From positions 175,349 through 239,348 of the forward strand of contig JAQSDM010000007.1 of assembly GCA_029945945.1 (NCBI GenBank): a stretch of DNA of 64,000 nucleotides, written 5' to 3'. Below the pieces are notes generated by a model. That model saw only the letters and a list, made by a program, of their open reading frames with translations, was not told the DNA's origin and did not search any database. This document shows, in pieces, positions 47,106 through 56,234 of this stretch; the first letter of the stretch is position 1; each line of letters begins with the position of its first letter. The DNA comes from Algoriphagus sp. GTDB taxonomy: Bacteria; Bacteroidota; Bacteroidia; Cytophagales; Cyclobacteriaceae. The translations under genes were made by a program, and so were the position numbers.

Positions 47106-47648
47106 CTAAAACTTCACCATCACGTATCCCTGAGGCACATACGTGGTGATGGTAGTGAGGGCAGAATGTGCAATCGTTACGCCTGGCCAAAGGTCTTCTT
47201 TCGCTAGTTTTCTCATCATCATCGACTGGCCACAAATCATAATTTCCGCTCCTGCTTCTTCCAGTGCCTGAAAAACTTTCAAATTTGGGTTATCCACCTG
47301 AAACTTTTCCTGGTATTTAGCATCATTTAAGAGTGTGAAAACAGCTCCTCCATGGATGATCACTTTTACATGAATTTTTTCTTTTGGCACTCCAGCCAAA
47401 CCGTGCAGATTCATCATGCGCGCAACATTATCTACCCAACGGCTAATTTCCTTGTCGTTCTCCGAACCAGTGGCAAGGTCCACCAGAATCTTGTATTCCA
47501 AACTTGGATCAGGGCGCTCGGTGGCATCTTTGATTTCATAGATTCCACCATATCCTTTGACAATTGGGAATTGCGGAGTCTGGGCCAAAACTATTGAATT
47601 GCTGAGCAGAAAAGCTAAGAAAACTAGGGAAAGGAATTTGCGAGTCAT
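47106..47648 (-). CDS. Exported DsrE-family protein
   Basis: A 180-residue protein with a signal peptide (VFLAFLLSNSIVLAQ). The DsrE/F-like fold is indicated by YKILVDLATGSENDKEISRW, the strand KVIIHGGAVFTLL, and a conserved cysteine in AEIMICGQSMMMR, followed by TIAHSALTTITTYVPQGYVM. Cytoplasmic DsrE proteins relay sulfur; the periplasmic versions common in Bacteroidota have no assigned partner. It lies 46 bp downstream of the hybrid kinase start, on the same strand as the kinase, so it may be co-transcribed with it. Confidence 0.88.
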   Translation of the reverse strand: MTRKFLSLVFLAFLLSNSIVLAQTPQFPIVKGYGGIYEIKDATERPDPSLEYKILVDLATGSENDKEISRWVDNVARMMNLHGLAGVPKEKIHVKVIIHGGAVFTLLNDAKYQEKFQVDNPNLKVFQALEEAGAEIMICGQSMMMRKLAKEDLWPGVTIAHSALTTITTYVPQGYVMVKF

Positions 47649-47708
47649 GAATGAGAATATTATGGCGAAAAAGTAACTAAAAAATCCCGATCAAAAAGGT
47701 CATTCATC

Positions 47709-47746
47709 AAAAAAGCTCCAATCCCAATTTTGAATGGAACCAGAGC
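47709..47746 (-). terminator. Terminator of tRNA-Leu
   Basis: On the minus strand AGCTCTGGTTCC pairs with GGGATTGGAGCT (with G-U pairs), followed by TTTTTT. It lies directly after the tRNA. Confidence 0.75.
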
Positions 47747-47752
47747 TGATTG

Positions 47753-47834
47753 TGCGCACGAGAAGATTCGAACTTCCACACCCGAAGGCACCACCCCCTC
47801 AAAGTGGCGTGTCTACCAATTTCACCACGTGCGC
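47753..47834 (-). tRNA. tRNA-Leu (anticodon GAG)
   Basis: The minus strand folds as a class II tRNA of 82 nt. The acceptor stem is GCGCACG/CGTGCGC with discriminator A. The D-arm has AATTGGTAGAC. The anticodon stem CCACT/GGTGG encloses loop TTGAGGG (anticodon GAG). A long variable arm TGCCTTCGGGTG and T-arm AGTTCGAATCT complete the cloverleaf. The 3' CCA is not encoded. Confidence 0.96.
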
Positions 47835-47847
47835 GGGTAAGGGTCTG

Positions 47848-47879
47848 CAAAAGTAGAAATCCAGTCTATTCGATCCAAA
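47848..47879 (-). promoter_or_regulatory. Promoter of tRNA-Leu
   Basis: TTTG (47876-47879) and TACTTTTG (47848-47855) on the minus strand are separated by exactly 20 nt, matching the Bacteroidetes consensus on both boxes. Transcription would begin about 7 nt before the mature tRNA. Confidence 0.85.
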
Positions 47880-47911
47880 TCGATTTGGAAGCTTTTGCGA
47901 TTATTTTTGGC

Positions 47912-48793
47912 TTATCCGTAAACTTTCTTTTCCGCTGCCAAAAGCGTGTTATACAATAAAGACGCAATGGTCATAGGTCCTACTCCACCCGGAACAGGAG
48001 TGATGGCAGAAGCTTTTTCGGCAACCTCCTCAAACTTAACATCTCCGATCAATCTGAATCCCGACTTTTTGGTGCTGTCTTCGATTCTGTGAATTCCCAC
48101 ATCGATCACGACTGCACCTGGTTTCACCATGTCTGCAGTCACAAACTCAGGCTTGCCCAAAGCCACAATTAAAATATCTGCTGTTCTGGCGATTTCTTCC
48201 AGATTCTTGGTTCGGCTATGAGTAAGCGTTACTGTGGCATTTCCCGGATAGCCATTTCTTGCCATCAGAATACTCATCGGGCTACCCACTATATGGCTTC
48301 TTCCGATTACTACACAGTGTTTACCGGCAGTTTCGATTTTGTATCGCTTTAAAAGCTCGATGATTCCATAAGGAGTGGCGGCGACGTAAGCAGGCCAATG
48401 CAAAGCCATGCGACCAACGTTGGCAGGAGTAAATCCATCCACATCTTTTTCAGGCTTGATCTTATCAGTTACTTTTTCGACAGAAATATGCTTTGGCAAA
48501 GGCAATTGAACGATCAATCCGTCAATGGATGGGTTTTCATTGATGTCTTCTACCACTCTCAAAAGTTCAGCTTCGGATACATTCTCATCCAATCTGACCA
48601 ACGTGGAATCAAAGCCAACTTGCTCACAAGACTTCACTTTAGCTCCCACGTAAGTCTGACTGGCACCGTCATTTCCTACCAAGATCGCAGCCAAATGAGG
48701 AGCTTTTCCTCCCTCAGCTTTGATTTCCGCAACTCTGACAGCGATTTCAGCTTTTATTTCTTCTGAGGTTTTTTTTCCGTCGATTAGAATCAT
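47912..48793 (-). CDS. folD: Bifunctional methylenetetrahydrofolate dehydrogenase / cyclohydrolase
   Basis: Interconverts 5,10-methylene-, methenyl- and 10-formyl-tetrahydrofolate in one-carbon metabolism. The 293 residues show [10 protein letters not shown] (catalytic lysine region), [11 protein letters not shown], the cofactor site [18 protein letters not shown] and the C-terminal signature [13 protein letters not shown]. The gene starts 17 bp after the lepA stop on the same strand and is probably transcribed with it. Confidence 0.97.
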   Translation of the reverse strand: MILIDGKKTSEEIKAEIAVRVAEIKAEGGKAPHLAAILVGNDGASQTYVGAKVKSCEQVGFDSTLVRLDENVSEAELLRVVEDINENPSIDGLIVQLPLPKHISVEKVTDKIKPEKDVDGFTPANVGRMALHWPAYVAATPYGIIELLKRYKIETAGKHCVVIGRSHIVGSPMSILMARNGYPGNATVTLTHSRTKNLEEIARTADILIVALGKPEFVTADMVKPGAVVIDVGIHRIEDSTKKSGFRLIGDVKFEEVAEKASAITPVPGGVGPMTIASLLYNTLLAAEKKVYG

Positions 48794-48810
48794 CCTGAGT
48801 ATCTTATGTT

Positions 48811-50604
48811 TTAATCTAATTTCAATACCGCCATAAACGCCTCCTGAGGAATTTCTACGTTTCCTACCTGACGCATTCGCTTCTTGCCTTTTTTCTGCTT
48901 TTCGAGGAGTTTTCTCTTTCTGGAAATATCACCACCGTAACACTTCGCCAACACGTTTTTACGCATTGCTTTTACTGTCTCTCTGGCGATAATTTTCTGT
49001 CCGATTGCTGCCTGAATCGCGATTTCAAACATCTGTCTTGGAACCAATTCTCTCAGCTTTTCGCAGAGCCTCCGCCCCCAATCATACGCCTTGTCACGAT
49101 GTACAATCGCTGAAAGAGCATCAACCGGCTCACCATTGAGCATGATATCCAGACGAACCATGTGCGATTGCTGGAAGCCGATTAATTCATAATCAAGAGA
49201 AGCATATCCTCTTGATATTGTCTTCAGCCGATCAAAAAAGTCAAATACAATTTCAGCTAATGGCATATCGAACGTCAATTCAACGCGATCTGAAGTCAGG
49301 TAAACCTGGTTTTTGATCTGCCCACGCTTGTCCATACATAGCTGGATGACAGGGCCCACGAACTCAGCAGCCGTAATGATAGAAGCTTTCACAAATGGCT
49401 CTTCAATATGCTTGAATCTGGTAGGATCAGGCATATCGGAAGGAGCATTAATCACCTGGTATTCGTCGGTCGTCATCAAAGCACGGAACTGAACCGATGG
49501 AACCGTCGTGATCACGGTCATATCAAACTCCCGCTCCAATCGCTCCTGAACAATCTCCATGTGGAGCATTCCCAGGAATCCGCAACGAAATCCAAAGCCT
49601 AAAGCCATGGAAGTTTCAGGCTCCCAAACCAGGGAAGCATCATTCAATTGAAGCTTTTCCATGGAAGCCCGTAATTCCTCATACTCGGTTGTATCCACCG
49701 GATAGATTCCCGCAAAAACCATCGGTTTCACGTTTTCAAATCCCTGGATTGCTCCCGAACAAGGTCTCTTTACATGCGTGATTGTATCACCTACTTTCAC
49801 TTCCTTCGCTACCTTGATCCCTGAAATCAGGTAGCCCACATTTCCTGCAGCCATGGTTTGCTGAGGAATTTGCTTGACACCTAAGATCCCGATTTCATCG
49901 GCAAAATATTCCTGGTCAGTATTTACGAATTTGATTTTGTCGCCTTTGTTAAGCGTCCCGTTGAAGATTCGGAAGATTACTTCCACGCCACGGAATGAAT
50001 TGAAAACAGAATCGAAAATCATTGCCTGAAGTGGCGCTTCCTGATCACCTTTCGGTGCCGGAATCCGCTCGATTACAGCGGTCAAAATATCTTCAATTCC
50101 AATCCCTTCTTTACCGGAAGCCAAAACAATATCCTCCCGAGAGCAACCTATCAAGTCAATTACCTCATCGGCAACTGCTTCCGGATCTGCTCCTGGCAAA
50201 TCAATTTTATTCAAAACCGGGATAATCTCCAAGTCATGATTAAGCGCCAGATAAAGGTTAGAAATCGTCTGAGCCTCCACGCCTTGCGATGCATCCACAA
50301 TCAAAAGCGCACCTTCGCAGGCTGCAATGGATCGGGAAACCTCGTAGGAAAAATCGACGTGACCGGGTGTATCAATCAGGTTGAGGGTATATTCCTCGCC
50401 CTTATACATGTATTTCATCTGAATAGCGTGGGACTTGATCGTGATACCACGCTCTCGCTCCAGGTCCATATCGTCCAACAACTGGTTTTGCATTTCCCGA
50501 TCCGAAACCGTATTGGTAAATTGCAACAACCTATCCGCCAATGTACTCTTCCCATGATCAATGTGGGCGATGATACAGAAATTCCTTATTTTTTGCATGT
50601 CCAT
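48811..50604 (-). CDS. lepA: Elongation factor 4
   Basis: Ribosome-dependent GTPase that back-translocates or remodels stalled ribosomes. The 597 residues carry [16 protein letters not shown] (G1), the switch-I threonine in [16 protein letters not shown] (G3), NKIDLPGAD (G4), domains II/III/V and the LepA-specific C-terminus ([19 protein letters not shown] after a KKGKKR stretch). ATG 50604 ([10 protein letters not shown]) is listed; ATG 50598 (MQKIRNFC) is equally possible. The -7 promoter element ends only 9 bp before the first ATG, so the transcript is nearly leaderless. Confidence 0.96.
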   Translation of the reverse strand: MDMQKIRNFCIIAHIDHGKSTLADRLLQFTNTVSDREMQNQLLDDMDLERERGITIKSHAIQMKYMYKGEEYTLNLIDTPGHVDFSYEVSRSIAACEGALLIVDASQGVEAQTISNLYLALNHDLEIIPVLNKIDLPGADPEAVADEVIDLIGCSREDIVLASGKEGIGIEDILTAVIERIPAPKGDQEAPLQAMIFDSVFNSFRGVEVIFRIFNGTLNKGDKIKFVNTDQEYFADEIGILGVKQIPQQTMAAGNVGYLISGIKVAKEVKVGDTITHVKRPCSGAIQGFENVKPMVFAGIYPVDTTEYEELRASMEKLQLNDASLVWEPETSMALGFGFRCGFLGMLHMEIVQERLEREFDMTVITTVPSVQFRALMTTDEYQVINAPSDMPDPTRFKHIEEPFVKASIITAAEFVGPVIQLCMDKRGQIKNQVYLTSDRVELTFDMPLAEIVFDFFDRLKTISRGYASLDYELIGFQQSHMVRLDIMLNGEPVDALSAIVHRDKAYDWGRRLCEKLRELVPRQMFEIAIQAAIGQKIIARETVKAMRKNVLAKCYGGDISRKRKLLEKQKKGKKRMRQVGNVEIPQEAFMAVLKLD

Positions 50605-50612
50605 TCTGGGCG

Positions 50613-50620
50613 CAAAAGTA
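50613..50620 (-). promoter_or_regulatory. -7 promoter element of lepA-folD
   Basis: TACTTTTG on the minus strand, TAnnTTTG consensus. Transcription starting about 6-7 nt later falls at the first ATG of lepA. The divergent element at 50706-50713 faces the other way. Confidence 0.62.
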
Positions 50621-50705
50621 GTAAAAATTAGGCTTAGCTCATTCCATTTTTTTCTTCAGATGAAAGGAAAGGCCTTAGGAAAAGCTCCTTTTTAACTCAA
50701 TTCTT

Positions 50706-50713
50706 TACCTTTG
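50706..50713 (+). promoter_or_regulatory. -7 promoter element of the DUF4924 gene
   Basis: TACCTTTG, TAnnTTTG consensus, 18 bp before the ATG at 50732. A TTG at 50711 that would extend the gene upstream lies inside this element. Confidence 0.58.
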
Positions 50714-50731
50714 GATTTCGAAAATGAGAAA

Positions 50732-51271
50732 ATGAAGTCAGTCGCAGAAAACAAAAAATCGCAAAACATCCCGGAATACCTGATCTACATGTACCAAATG
50801 GAAGATTTGATCAGATCGTATCAGGGAAATCTGGATGAAATCAGAGCATATGTCATTTCCCATTATCCGATTTCTCCAGAGGAAAAAAATGAGGTTGCAG
50901 GTTGGTTTTCTGATCTGATTGCTAAAATGAAAACTGAGCAAATCATGAAAAAAGGACACTTGGCTGAATTAAGAGGACTCGTTGAAAAGCTTGCGGAAAT
51001 CCATTGGTCTCTGCTTAAAACTGATTCGATTTACTTCGAAACTTACACGAAAGCCAAGCCCTTTATTCTGGACGCAGTGATTCAGGCGAAAGGAGAAAAT
51101 CTTGGAAATGAAATTCAGATTTGCCTAAACGGAATTTACGGATTGTTGCTTTGCAGACTTTTGGGCAAAAAAGTGGAAGATGAGCAGTTGAAAGCAGCGG
51201 AAATTTTTGGAGAGATTCTGAGCATGCTGAATTTCAGCTATCAGCAGAAAGTCTATCTTTCTCCGAATTGA
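50732..51271 (+). CDS. DUF4924-family protein
   Basis: A 179-residue all-helical cytoplasmic protein restricted to Bacteroidota, function unknown. Family features are the N-terminal NIPEYLIYMYQMEDLIRSY, a middle helix KGHLAELRGLVEKLAEIHWS and the C-terminal EIQICLNGIYGLLLCRLLG. The start is ATG 50732 rather than TTG 50711 because the latter sits in the promoter element. Divergent from lepA. Confidence 0.88.
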   Translation: MKSVAENKKSQNIPEYLIYMYQMEDLIRSYQGNLDEIRAYVISHYPISPEEKNEVAGWFSDLIAKMKTEQIMKKGHLAELRGLVEKLAEIHWSLLKTDSIYFETYTKAKPFILDAVIQAKGENLGNEIQICLNGIYGLLLCRLLGKKVEDEQLKAAEIFGEILSMLNFSYQQKVYLSPN

Positions 51272-51294
51272 GATGGAGCGAAAAATTTGAAAAT

Positions 51295-51372
51295 TTGAAA
51301 ATTGTAACCTGGAATTGTAACGGAGCTTTACGAAGGGAATTTCAAAAGCTTCCAGAATTTGAAGCTGGTGTC
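51295..51372 (+). pseudogene. N-terminal fragment of an endonuclease/exonuclease/phosphatase-family gene
   Basis: Reads LKIVTWNCNGALRREFQKL, the characteristic first beta-strand and Asn/Asn metal-site motif (TWNCNG) of EEP-family endonucleases such as exonuclease III. After FEA the similarity stops and the frame ends within 31 codons, in AT-rich sequence without the rest of the domain. It begins with TTG and lies 23 bp after the DUF4924 stop. Confidence 0.65.
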
Positions 51373-51451
51373 TGTAGAAAAAGGAATCAAAAACACGACT
51401 TCCGAATCCTACCCACTCTAAAATTTTCCAATTCTTCAATCTTCCAATTCG

Positions 51452-53386
51452 CTAATCAGAAATAAATTCCCAGACACTTCGGTAAGCATTTTTCTCTTCA
51501 AAATATTTTAACAACCCATCAAAAAACGGATTTTGCGCCAAGGTCCCGCTATCACCTATGATGACGAGTTTACGTTTTGCACGGGTCAAAGCGACATTCA
51601 TCCTCCTTATGTCAGATAAAAATCCGATCTCCCCTTTTTCATTTGACCTCACAAGTGAAATCATCATCAAATCACGCTCCTGCCCTTGAAATCCATCCAC
51701 CGTATCGATGGTAATCATGTCTGCAAATGCCTTCAGATTGGGAAAATCATAGGTTTCAAAAATCAACTTCCTAAGCAACCGGACCTGTGCTCCATAAGGT
51801 GCAATCAAACCAATGTTCCAGTTGTTTTGCCGAAACTGACCTATTCCAATCCGCTTGATCAGTTCATTCAAATAGGTGCAGGCAAAGCGTGCTTCTTCAG
51901 GATTAAAGGTACTCAGGCTTTCTGATTCTAATTGATCCGAGTATCCTGAACCAGCAGTATCGATCCATTCCAAGGAACTTTCATCCGGGGAGAAAAAATG
52001 GGATTTAGTACTTTCGTCAGCAATCAGTTTCCCCTTGTAAAACCACTCATTTGAAAAGCCCATGATCGCTTCCGGCATTCGGTATTGTACTTGAAGCATG
52101 TGAGCAGCTATAGGTTTTCTCTGAATTACTTTTTCAAAAAGGGTTTCTGCCAAACCTTCTTTCGCCGCAATTTGAGATTTGATCGTTGGTGGAAGCTGGC
52201 AATGGTCCCCGGCTAACACCACCTTTTTCGCTTTCAAAATCGGAATCCAGGTTGCCGCTTCTAATCCCTGAGCCGCTTCATCAATAAAGACCACATCGAA
52301 ATTCATTCCTTTCAAATGATAAGAGGAAGCTCCCACCAACGTGCTTGCAAAAACCTTGGTTCGCTGAAAAATATCAAATCGGATGTATTCCTCCAGATGC
52401 TTGGAATCTTCCCTCAGCCGGGAAACCTGATCATACATCAGTTTTCGCTGCGCCCTTTCCTCAGGACCAAAATTTCGCTTGTATTGCTTGGCAAGCTTAA
52501 GATACTGATCGGTCTCTTTTCGTAACTTTTTGAGATCCCAATAGCTATCGTGAAAAGCTGTTTTTGCATCCAGAGTTTGGTTCAGTATCTTTTCCTCCAC
52601 CCGAGCCGGATGACCCAGACGAAGCGTTTCGATCCCATTATCAACAAGTTTTTCGACAAGTAAATCCACTGCCGCATTGCTTGGGGCACAAACTAAAACG
52701 CTCAGATTTTGCTCGACAGCCTCCTGAATCGCTGCTAATAATGTTGTTGTTTTACCTGTACCCGGAGGACCATGGACTATCGCAACATCCTTGGCATTTG
52801 CGATCTTTTCGCAGGCCTGATTTTGAGAAAAATTGAGTTTGGGGTCTGGCTGGCGGAGTTTCTCACCAAAGCTTGGGTTGGAATCACCCAAAAGAATTTC
52901 TCTCAACTCAAGCACTCTTTTGTTTTCGCCAGAAATGACTTTTTTCAATGCAAATTCCATCTCCCGATAGCTCGCTTCATCAAAAAGCAAATCAATTCCA
53001 AGCCGATTTCCTTCCATCCAATCCGGCAATTCATCGACTTGTAGCGTCACAAACATTGTATTTTGCTTCACCTGATTGATCACTCCGTTGACCCGACTAT
53101 CCGGGGTGTGGTAACCATCTTGTGTGCTAAAAAAAGAAACAGATTTTCCGGAACTGAAAGAAGAAGGATAGTTAGAATCAAGTCGCTCGATCTCGACAAG
53201 AAGGCGTTCTCCCATTCCGATTTTACTTTTTTTCAGAAGGATGGGATACCAGGTGATCCCCTCCTTTTTCTTTTCAGCAAGGGTAGTATTGAGGAATTTC
53301 TTTTTGTACTGAGCAAGATCTTCCTGCCATTCAATCTTTAATAAACTCAGTCCTTTTTTAAGTTCGTCAAGAATATCCCTCATCAA
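51452..53386 (-). CDS. Superfamily 1 helicase, UPF1/IGHMBP2-like
   Basis: A 644-residue ATP-dependent nucleic-acid helicase. The N-terminal 170 residues form the stalk and beta-barrel. RecA-1 begins with Walker A GPPGTGKTTTLLAAI, then CAPSNAAVDLLVEKL, the DEAA box (VVFIDEAAQGLEAATW) and GDHCQLPPTI. RecA-2 has VQYRMPEAIMGFSN, VDGFQGQERDLMMISLVRSN and MNVALTRAKRKLVIIGD. Eukaryotic relatives act in RNA decay and translation; the bacterial role is poorly known. It is divergent from the ACP phosphodiesterase gene across 62 bp. Confidence 0.93.
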   Translation of the reverse strand: MMRDILDELKKGLSLLKIEWQEDLAQYKKKFLNTTLAEKKKEGITWYPILLKKSKIGMGERLLVEIERLDSNYPSSFSSGKSVSFFSTQDGYHTPDSRVNGVINQVKQNTMFVTLQVDELPDWMEGNRLGIDLLFDEASYREMEFALKKVISGENKRVLELREILLGDSNPSFGEKLRQPDPKLNFSQNQACEKIANAKDVAIVHGPPGTGKTTTLLAAIQEAVEQNLSVLVCAPSNAAVDLLVEKLVDNGIETLRLGHPARVEEKILNQTLDAKTAFHDSYWDLKKLRKETDQYLKLAKQYKRNFGPEERAQRKLMYDQVSRLREDSKHLEEYIRFDIFQRTKVFASTLVGASSYHLKGMNFDVVFIDEAAQGLEAATWIPILKAKKVVLAGDHCQLPPTIKSQIAAKEGLAETLFEKVIQRKPIAAHMLQVQYRMPEAIMGFSNEWFYKGKLIADESTKSHFFSPDESSLEWIDTAGSGYSDQLESESLSTFNPEEARFACTYLNELIKRIGIGQFRQNNWNIGLIAPYGAQVRLLRKLIFETYDFPNLKAFADMITIDTVDGFQGQERDLMMISLVRSNEKGEIGFLSDIRRMNVALTRAKRKLVIIGDSGTLAQNPFFDGLLKYFEEKNAYRSVWEFISD

Positions 53387-53448
53387 TCTGTATTTTAGTG
53401 TCGAAACTAATCAAAAGTGTTCTGGTTTTACCTTCTTGAGATTTTTCT

Positions 53449-54054
53449 ATGAATTTCCTAGCACACGCTTTTTTGTCTTTTGGTCAGGATGAAATTCTTA
53501 TCGGGAATTTTATCGGTGATTTTGTAAAAGGAAAAATGATAGACACCTTTCCGAAAGGAGTCCGGCAAGGAATCCGGCTTCATCGGGAGATTGACAAATT
53601 TACAGATACACATCCTTTGGTAAAAGTAAGCCAATCCTACCTGAGACCTACTTTTGGACATTATTCTACAGTGATAACGGATATTTTTTTCGATTATTTT
53701 TTGGGGAAATATTGGAGTATATACTCTTCAAAACCTCTTGAAACTTTTGTGGAAGAGACCTACGAAACAATTTCGAATCATCAGGAACAACTCCCGGAAC
53801 AATTCAATGAGATGTTTACCTGGATGAAGTCCCAAAACTGGCTGTTGAACTATCGCACAATTGAGGGAATTCAAAAATCTCTGAGCGGACTTTCCCAAAG
53901 AGCAAAATTTGATTCAAAAATGGAACTGGCCACAGAATTCCTAATGGAAAAAGAGGATGAATTTCAACTGATATTCTTCGCTTTCTTCAAAGAATTGGAG
54001 ACTTTTGCCCGGGAAAAACTCATAGAAATTCAACTTACCGATGCTGGTCATTAA
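53449..54054 (+). CDS. acpH: Acyl carrier protein phosphodiesterase
   Basis: Removes the 4'-phosphopantetheine arm from ACP. The 201-residue HD-like protein shows NFLAHAFLSFGQDEILIGNFIGDFVKG, GIRLHREIDKFTDTHP and VITDIFFDYFLGKYW, with metal-binding His/Asp residues in these motifs. It overlaps the next gene by 14 bp, so translation of the two is linked. Confidence 0.92.
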   Translation: MNFLAHAFLSFGQDEILIGNFIGDFVKGKMIDTFPKGVRQGIRLHREIDKFTDTHPLVKVSQSYLRPTFGHYSTVITDIFFDYFLGKYWSIYSSKPLETFVEETYETISNHQEQLPEQFNEMFTWMKSQNWLLNYRTIEGIQKSLSGLSQRAKFDSKMELATEFLMEKEDEFQLIFFAFFKELETFAREKLIEIQLTDAGH

Positions 54055-54499
54055 GCCAAAAGTCTCTACCTACATTTCACTCAGTTTGATTGCGTTTGTA
54101 CTTATTATGGGCTTGGTCATGATTCTGAGGGACTTCGCTTACAAGGGAACCTTTGCACTTTGGTTTTATCTTGTTTCGACAAGTTTGGTGACACTGGTTC
54201 TTGTCATTTTGCTGGTAAAAATGATGGCTGGCTATCGATTTATTTTGGCAGGCAAAGATCAAATCATCGTCAAACTTCCACTTCGGGGTTATCAAAAAGC
54301 CTACCCTGTCACGGAGGTTCTGGCATGGGAAGAGGAAATAATTATGGCCAATAAGCGGGAATTCAAACAAGTCACAATAGCTTTCACCGACAAACAGTCA
54401 ATTTCAGTTTCGAACCATGAGCACGAAGCCTATTCTGAACTCGTTTCCTATCTAAATAAGAAAGCTGTCAGGCAACGGATTAAAAGCAAAAAAGCCTGA
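54041..54499 (+). CDS. Hypothetical membrane protein with PH-like C-terminal domain
   Basis: A 152-residue protein with two hydrophobic segments (about residues 10-28 and 38-60) followed by a soluble beta-rich part (FILAGKDQIIVKLPLRGYQK, VTEVLAWEEEII, KQVTIAFTDKQSISVSNHEH) and a basic tail KKAVRQRIKSKKA. The pattern resembles small PH-like membrane proteins. It overlaps the end of acpH and ends inside a bidirectional terminator. Function unknown. Confidence 0.75.
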   Translation: MLVIKPKVSTYISLSLIAFVLIMGLVMILRDFAYKGTFALWFYLVSTSLVTLVLVILLVKMMAGYRFILAGKDQIIVKLPLRGYQKAYPVTEVLAWEEEIIMANKREFKQVTIAFTDKQSISVSNHEHEAYSELVSYLNKKAVRQRIKSKKA

Positions 54500-54514
54500 G
54501 AATTTCCCAGGCTT
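54492..54514. terminator. Bidirectional terminator between convergent genes
   Basis: AAGCCTG (54492-54498) pairs with CAGGCTT (54508-54514). An A-run precedes the stem and a T-rich stretch follows it, so it can work in both directions. Confidence 0.85.
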
Positions 54515-54518
54515 CATT

Positions 54519-55058
54519 TTATCTCTTCGTTCGAAAACTTTTATCGTATAGAACAATGCTTTCTCTGATAATCCGCATTGCATCTTCTTTGCCCAAGAAG
54601 TCTTCTACGATCACTTCCTTGTTTTCCAATTTTTTATAATCCTCAAAAAATCGGTGAATTTCTTTCATCAGATGTGGAGGAAGTTCTTCGATTTCATTGA
54701 TATAATTCACAGACTGATCGCCCGCGGCTACTGCAATGATTTTATCATCAGCTTCTCCGCCATCCACCATGCGCATCACACCGATTACTTTTGCCTCCAC
54801 AAGGGTCATGGACGGGATGTCAATCTGCGAAATGATCAAAATATCAAGCGGATCATGGTCTTCGCAGAAAGTCTGGGGAATGAATCCATAATTCGCAGGA
54901 TAATGCACGGCAGAGAACAAAACCCTGTCCAACATCAGCATTCCGGTCTTTTTATCGAGTTCGTATTTGCCTTTACTTCCTTTAGGAATTTCAATTACTC
55001 CGGTTACAAATTCGGGAGCATTTTTCCCGATGTTGACATCGTGCCAAGGGTTGATCAT
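54519..55058 (-). CDS. ppa: Inorganic pyrophosphatase (family I)
   Basis: Hydrolyses PPi released by biosynthesis. The 179-residue enzyme has [26 protein letters not shown] and the signature EDHDPLDIL with the metal-binding aspartates, and [26 protein letters not shown] promoter element lies 49 bp upstream. The leader contains a small hairpin (AGGCT...AGCCT). Confidence 0.96.
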   Translation of the reverse strand: MINPWHDVNIGKNAPEFVTGVIEIPKGSKGKYELDKKTGMLMLDRVLFSAVHYPANYGFIPQTFCEDHDPLDILIISQIDIPSMTLVEAKVIGVMRMVDGGEADDKIIAVAAGDQSVNYINEIEELPPHLMKEIHRFFEDYKKLENKEVIVEDFLGKEDAMRIIRESIVLYDKSFRTKR

Positions 55059-55107
55059 TTTATTTGTGATTTGTTGATAAAAAGTCAGGCTCCTTTCGAA
55101 GCCTCTG

Positions 55108-55115
55108 CAAAGATA
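55108..55115 (-). promoter_or_regulatory. -7 promoter element of ppa
   Basis: TATCTTTG on the minus strand, TAnnTTTG consensus, leaving a leader of about 43 nt. Confidence 0.6.
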
Positions 55116-55148
55116 CTCATTAGGCTCAGAATGCCCTTATTGTAAAAC

Positions 55149-56234
55149 TTATTTCATGCTTGGTAAAGTCACCCGAATGGTAGTGCCTTCATTCAACTCA
55201 GATTCCAAATCAATTCTTCCTCCCATTTGTTCTACTGCTTCTTTCACCATATAGAGGCCAAGACCAGTTCCAACATTCTTTTGAGTTGCTCTCATGAACA
55301 AGTTAAAGACCTCAGGATGGTGTTTTTTCTCAATTCCAATCCCATTGTCTTCCAACGTAATAATTGCATCAGTATCAACCACATCAATGGTCAGGCTAAT
55401 TTGCTTTAGACCAGGCTCATGTTTTTGAAATTGTACACAGTTACTGAATAAGTTATTCAAAATAACTCTGATTTTAGAATCATCAGAGAAGAACAAAGAC
55501 TCTTGATTTACCTGAACGTCAATATGGAAATTAGACAAATCAAATTTAGAACGGTAAGCTTCCATTTGCTGGTCAACCACATCCCTGAAGTTGATTTCAG
55601 AGATTTTATGGTCGATTTTTGTGGATCGATAGAAGTCCAGCATTTTATAAATGAAGTCATCCAGCTTAACAGTTGCAGAATCGATCATTTCAAAATACTC
55701 AATGATTGATGGATCCTGAACTTCCATTTTGGCAAGTTTAGATACCCCTGAAATACTCATCAGCGGCCCGCGAAGCTCATGAGATAAACTGTACACAAAC
55801 TGATTCATCTCCGAATGCAGCTTTTTAAGCTTAATATTTTTCTCTTTGAGCTCCCTTCGCATAAAGTAAATATCCGCCGCATTCTTGATCGAATTCTTAA
55901 TCTGCTCAATATTCCAAGGCTTATCAATGAATCGATAAACCTCCCCTTTATTGATCGCATCGATAACACTTGCAATATCTGAGTACCCTGTAAGTAGTAT
56001 TCTGATTGGATCCGGATTGATTGTAATCATCTTTTCAAAGAATTCAGTTCCTGTCATCCCAGGCATTCTTTGATCTGCAATTACAACATGCACTTCCTCA
56101 TCTCTGACGATCCTTAAACCCTCTTCAGGATCAATTGCAGTAAAAATCTTAAAATCCTTTCGAAGAGTCGCTCTGAATGATTTGAGGTTATTATCCTCAT
56201 CATCAATATAGAGTACGTGTATTTTGTTACTCAT
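55149..56234 (-). CDS. REC-histidine kinase (response-regulator/kinase fusion), operon gene 4
   Basis: A 361-residue soluble signalling protein. The receiver domain has phospho-acceptor Asp54 (VVIADQRMPGM) and the RpfG-like GYSDIASVIDAINKGEVY. After a helical linker comes HisKA with His152 (YSLSHELRGPLMSIS) and a HATPase with ILNNLFSNCVQF, EDNGIGIEKK and GTGLGLYMV. The input comes through the receiver, so it would take phosphate from the kinase encoded upstream and pass it on. It overlaps that kinase gene by 8 bp. No DNA-binding domain is present, so the final output protein lies elsewhere. The stand-alone REC at 61515 is very similar to its receiver. Confidence 0.9.
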   Translation of the reverse strand: MSNKIHVLYIDDEDNNLKSFRATLRKDFKIFTAIDPEEGLRIVRDEEVHVVIADQRMPGMTGTEFFEKMITINPDPIRILLTGYSDIASVIDAINKGEVYRFIDKPWNIEQIKNSIKNAADIYFMRRELKEKNIKLKKLHSEMNQFVYSLSHELRGPLMSISGVSKLAKMEVQDPSIIEYFEMIDSATVKLDDFIYKMLDFYRSTKIDHKISEINFRDVVDQQMEAYRSKFDLSNFHIDVQVNQESLFFSDDSKIRVILNNLFSNCVQFQKHEPGLKQISLTIDVVDTDAIITLEDNGIGIEKKHHPEVFNLFMRATQKNVGTGLGLYMVKEAVEQMGGRIDLESELNEGTTIRVTLPSMK

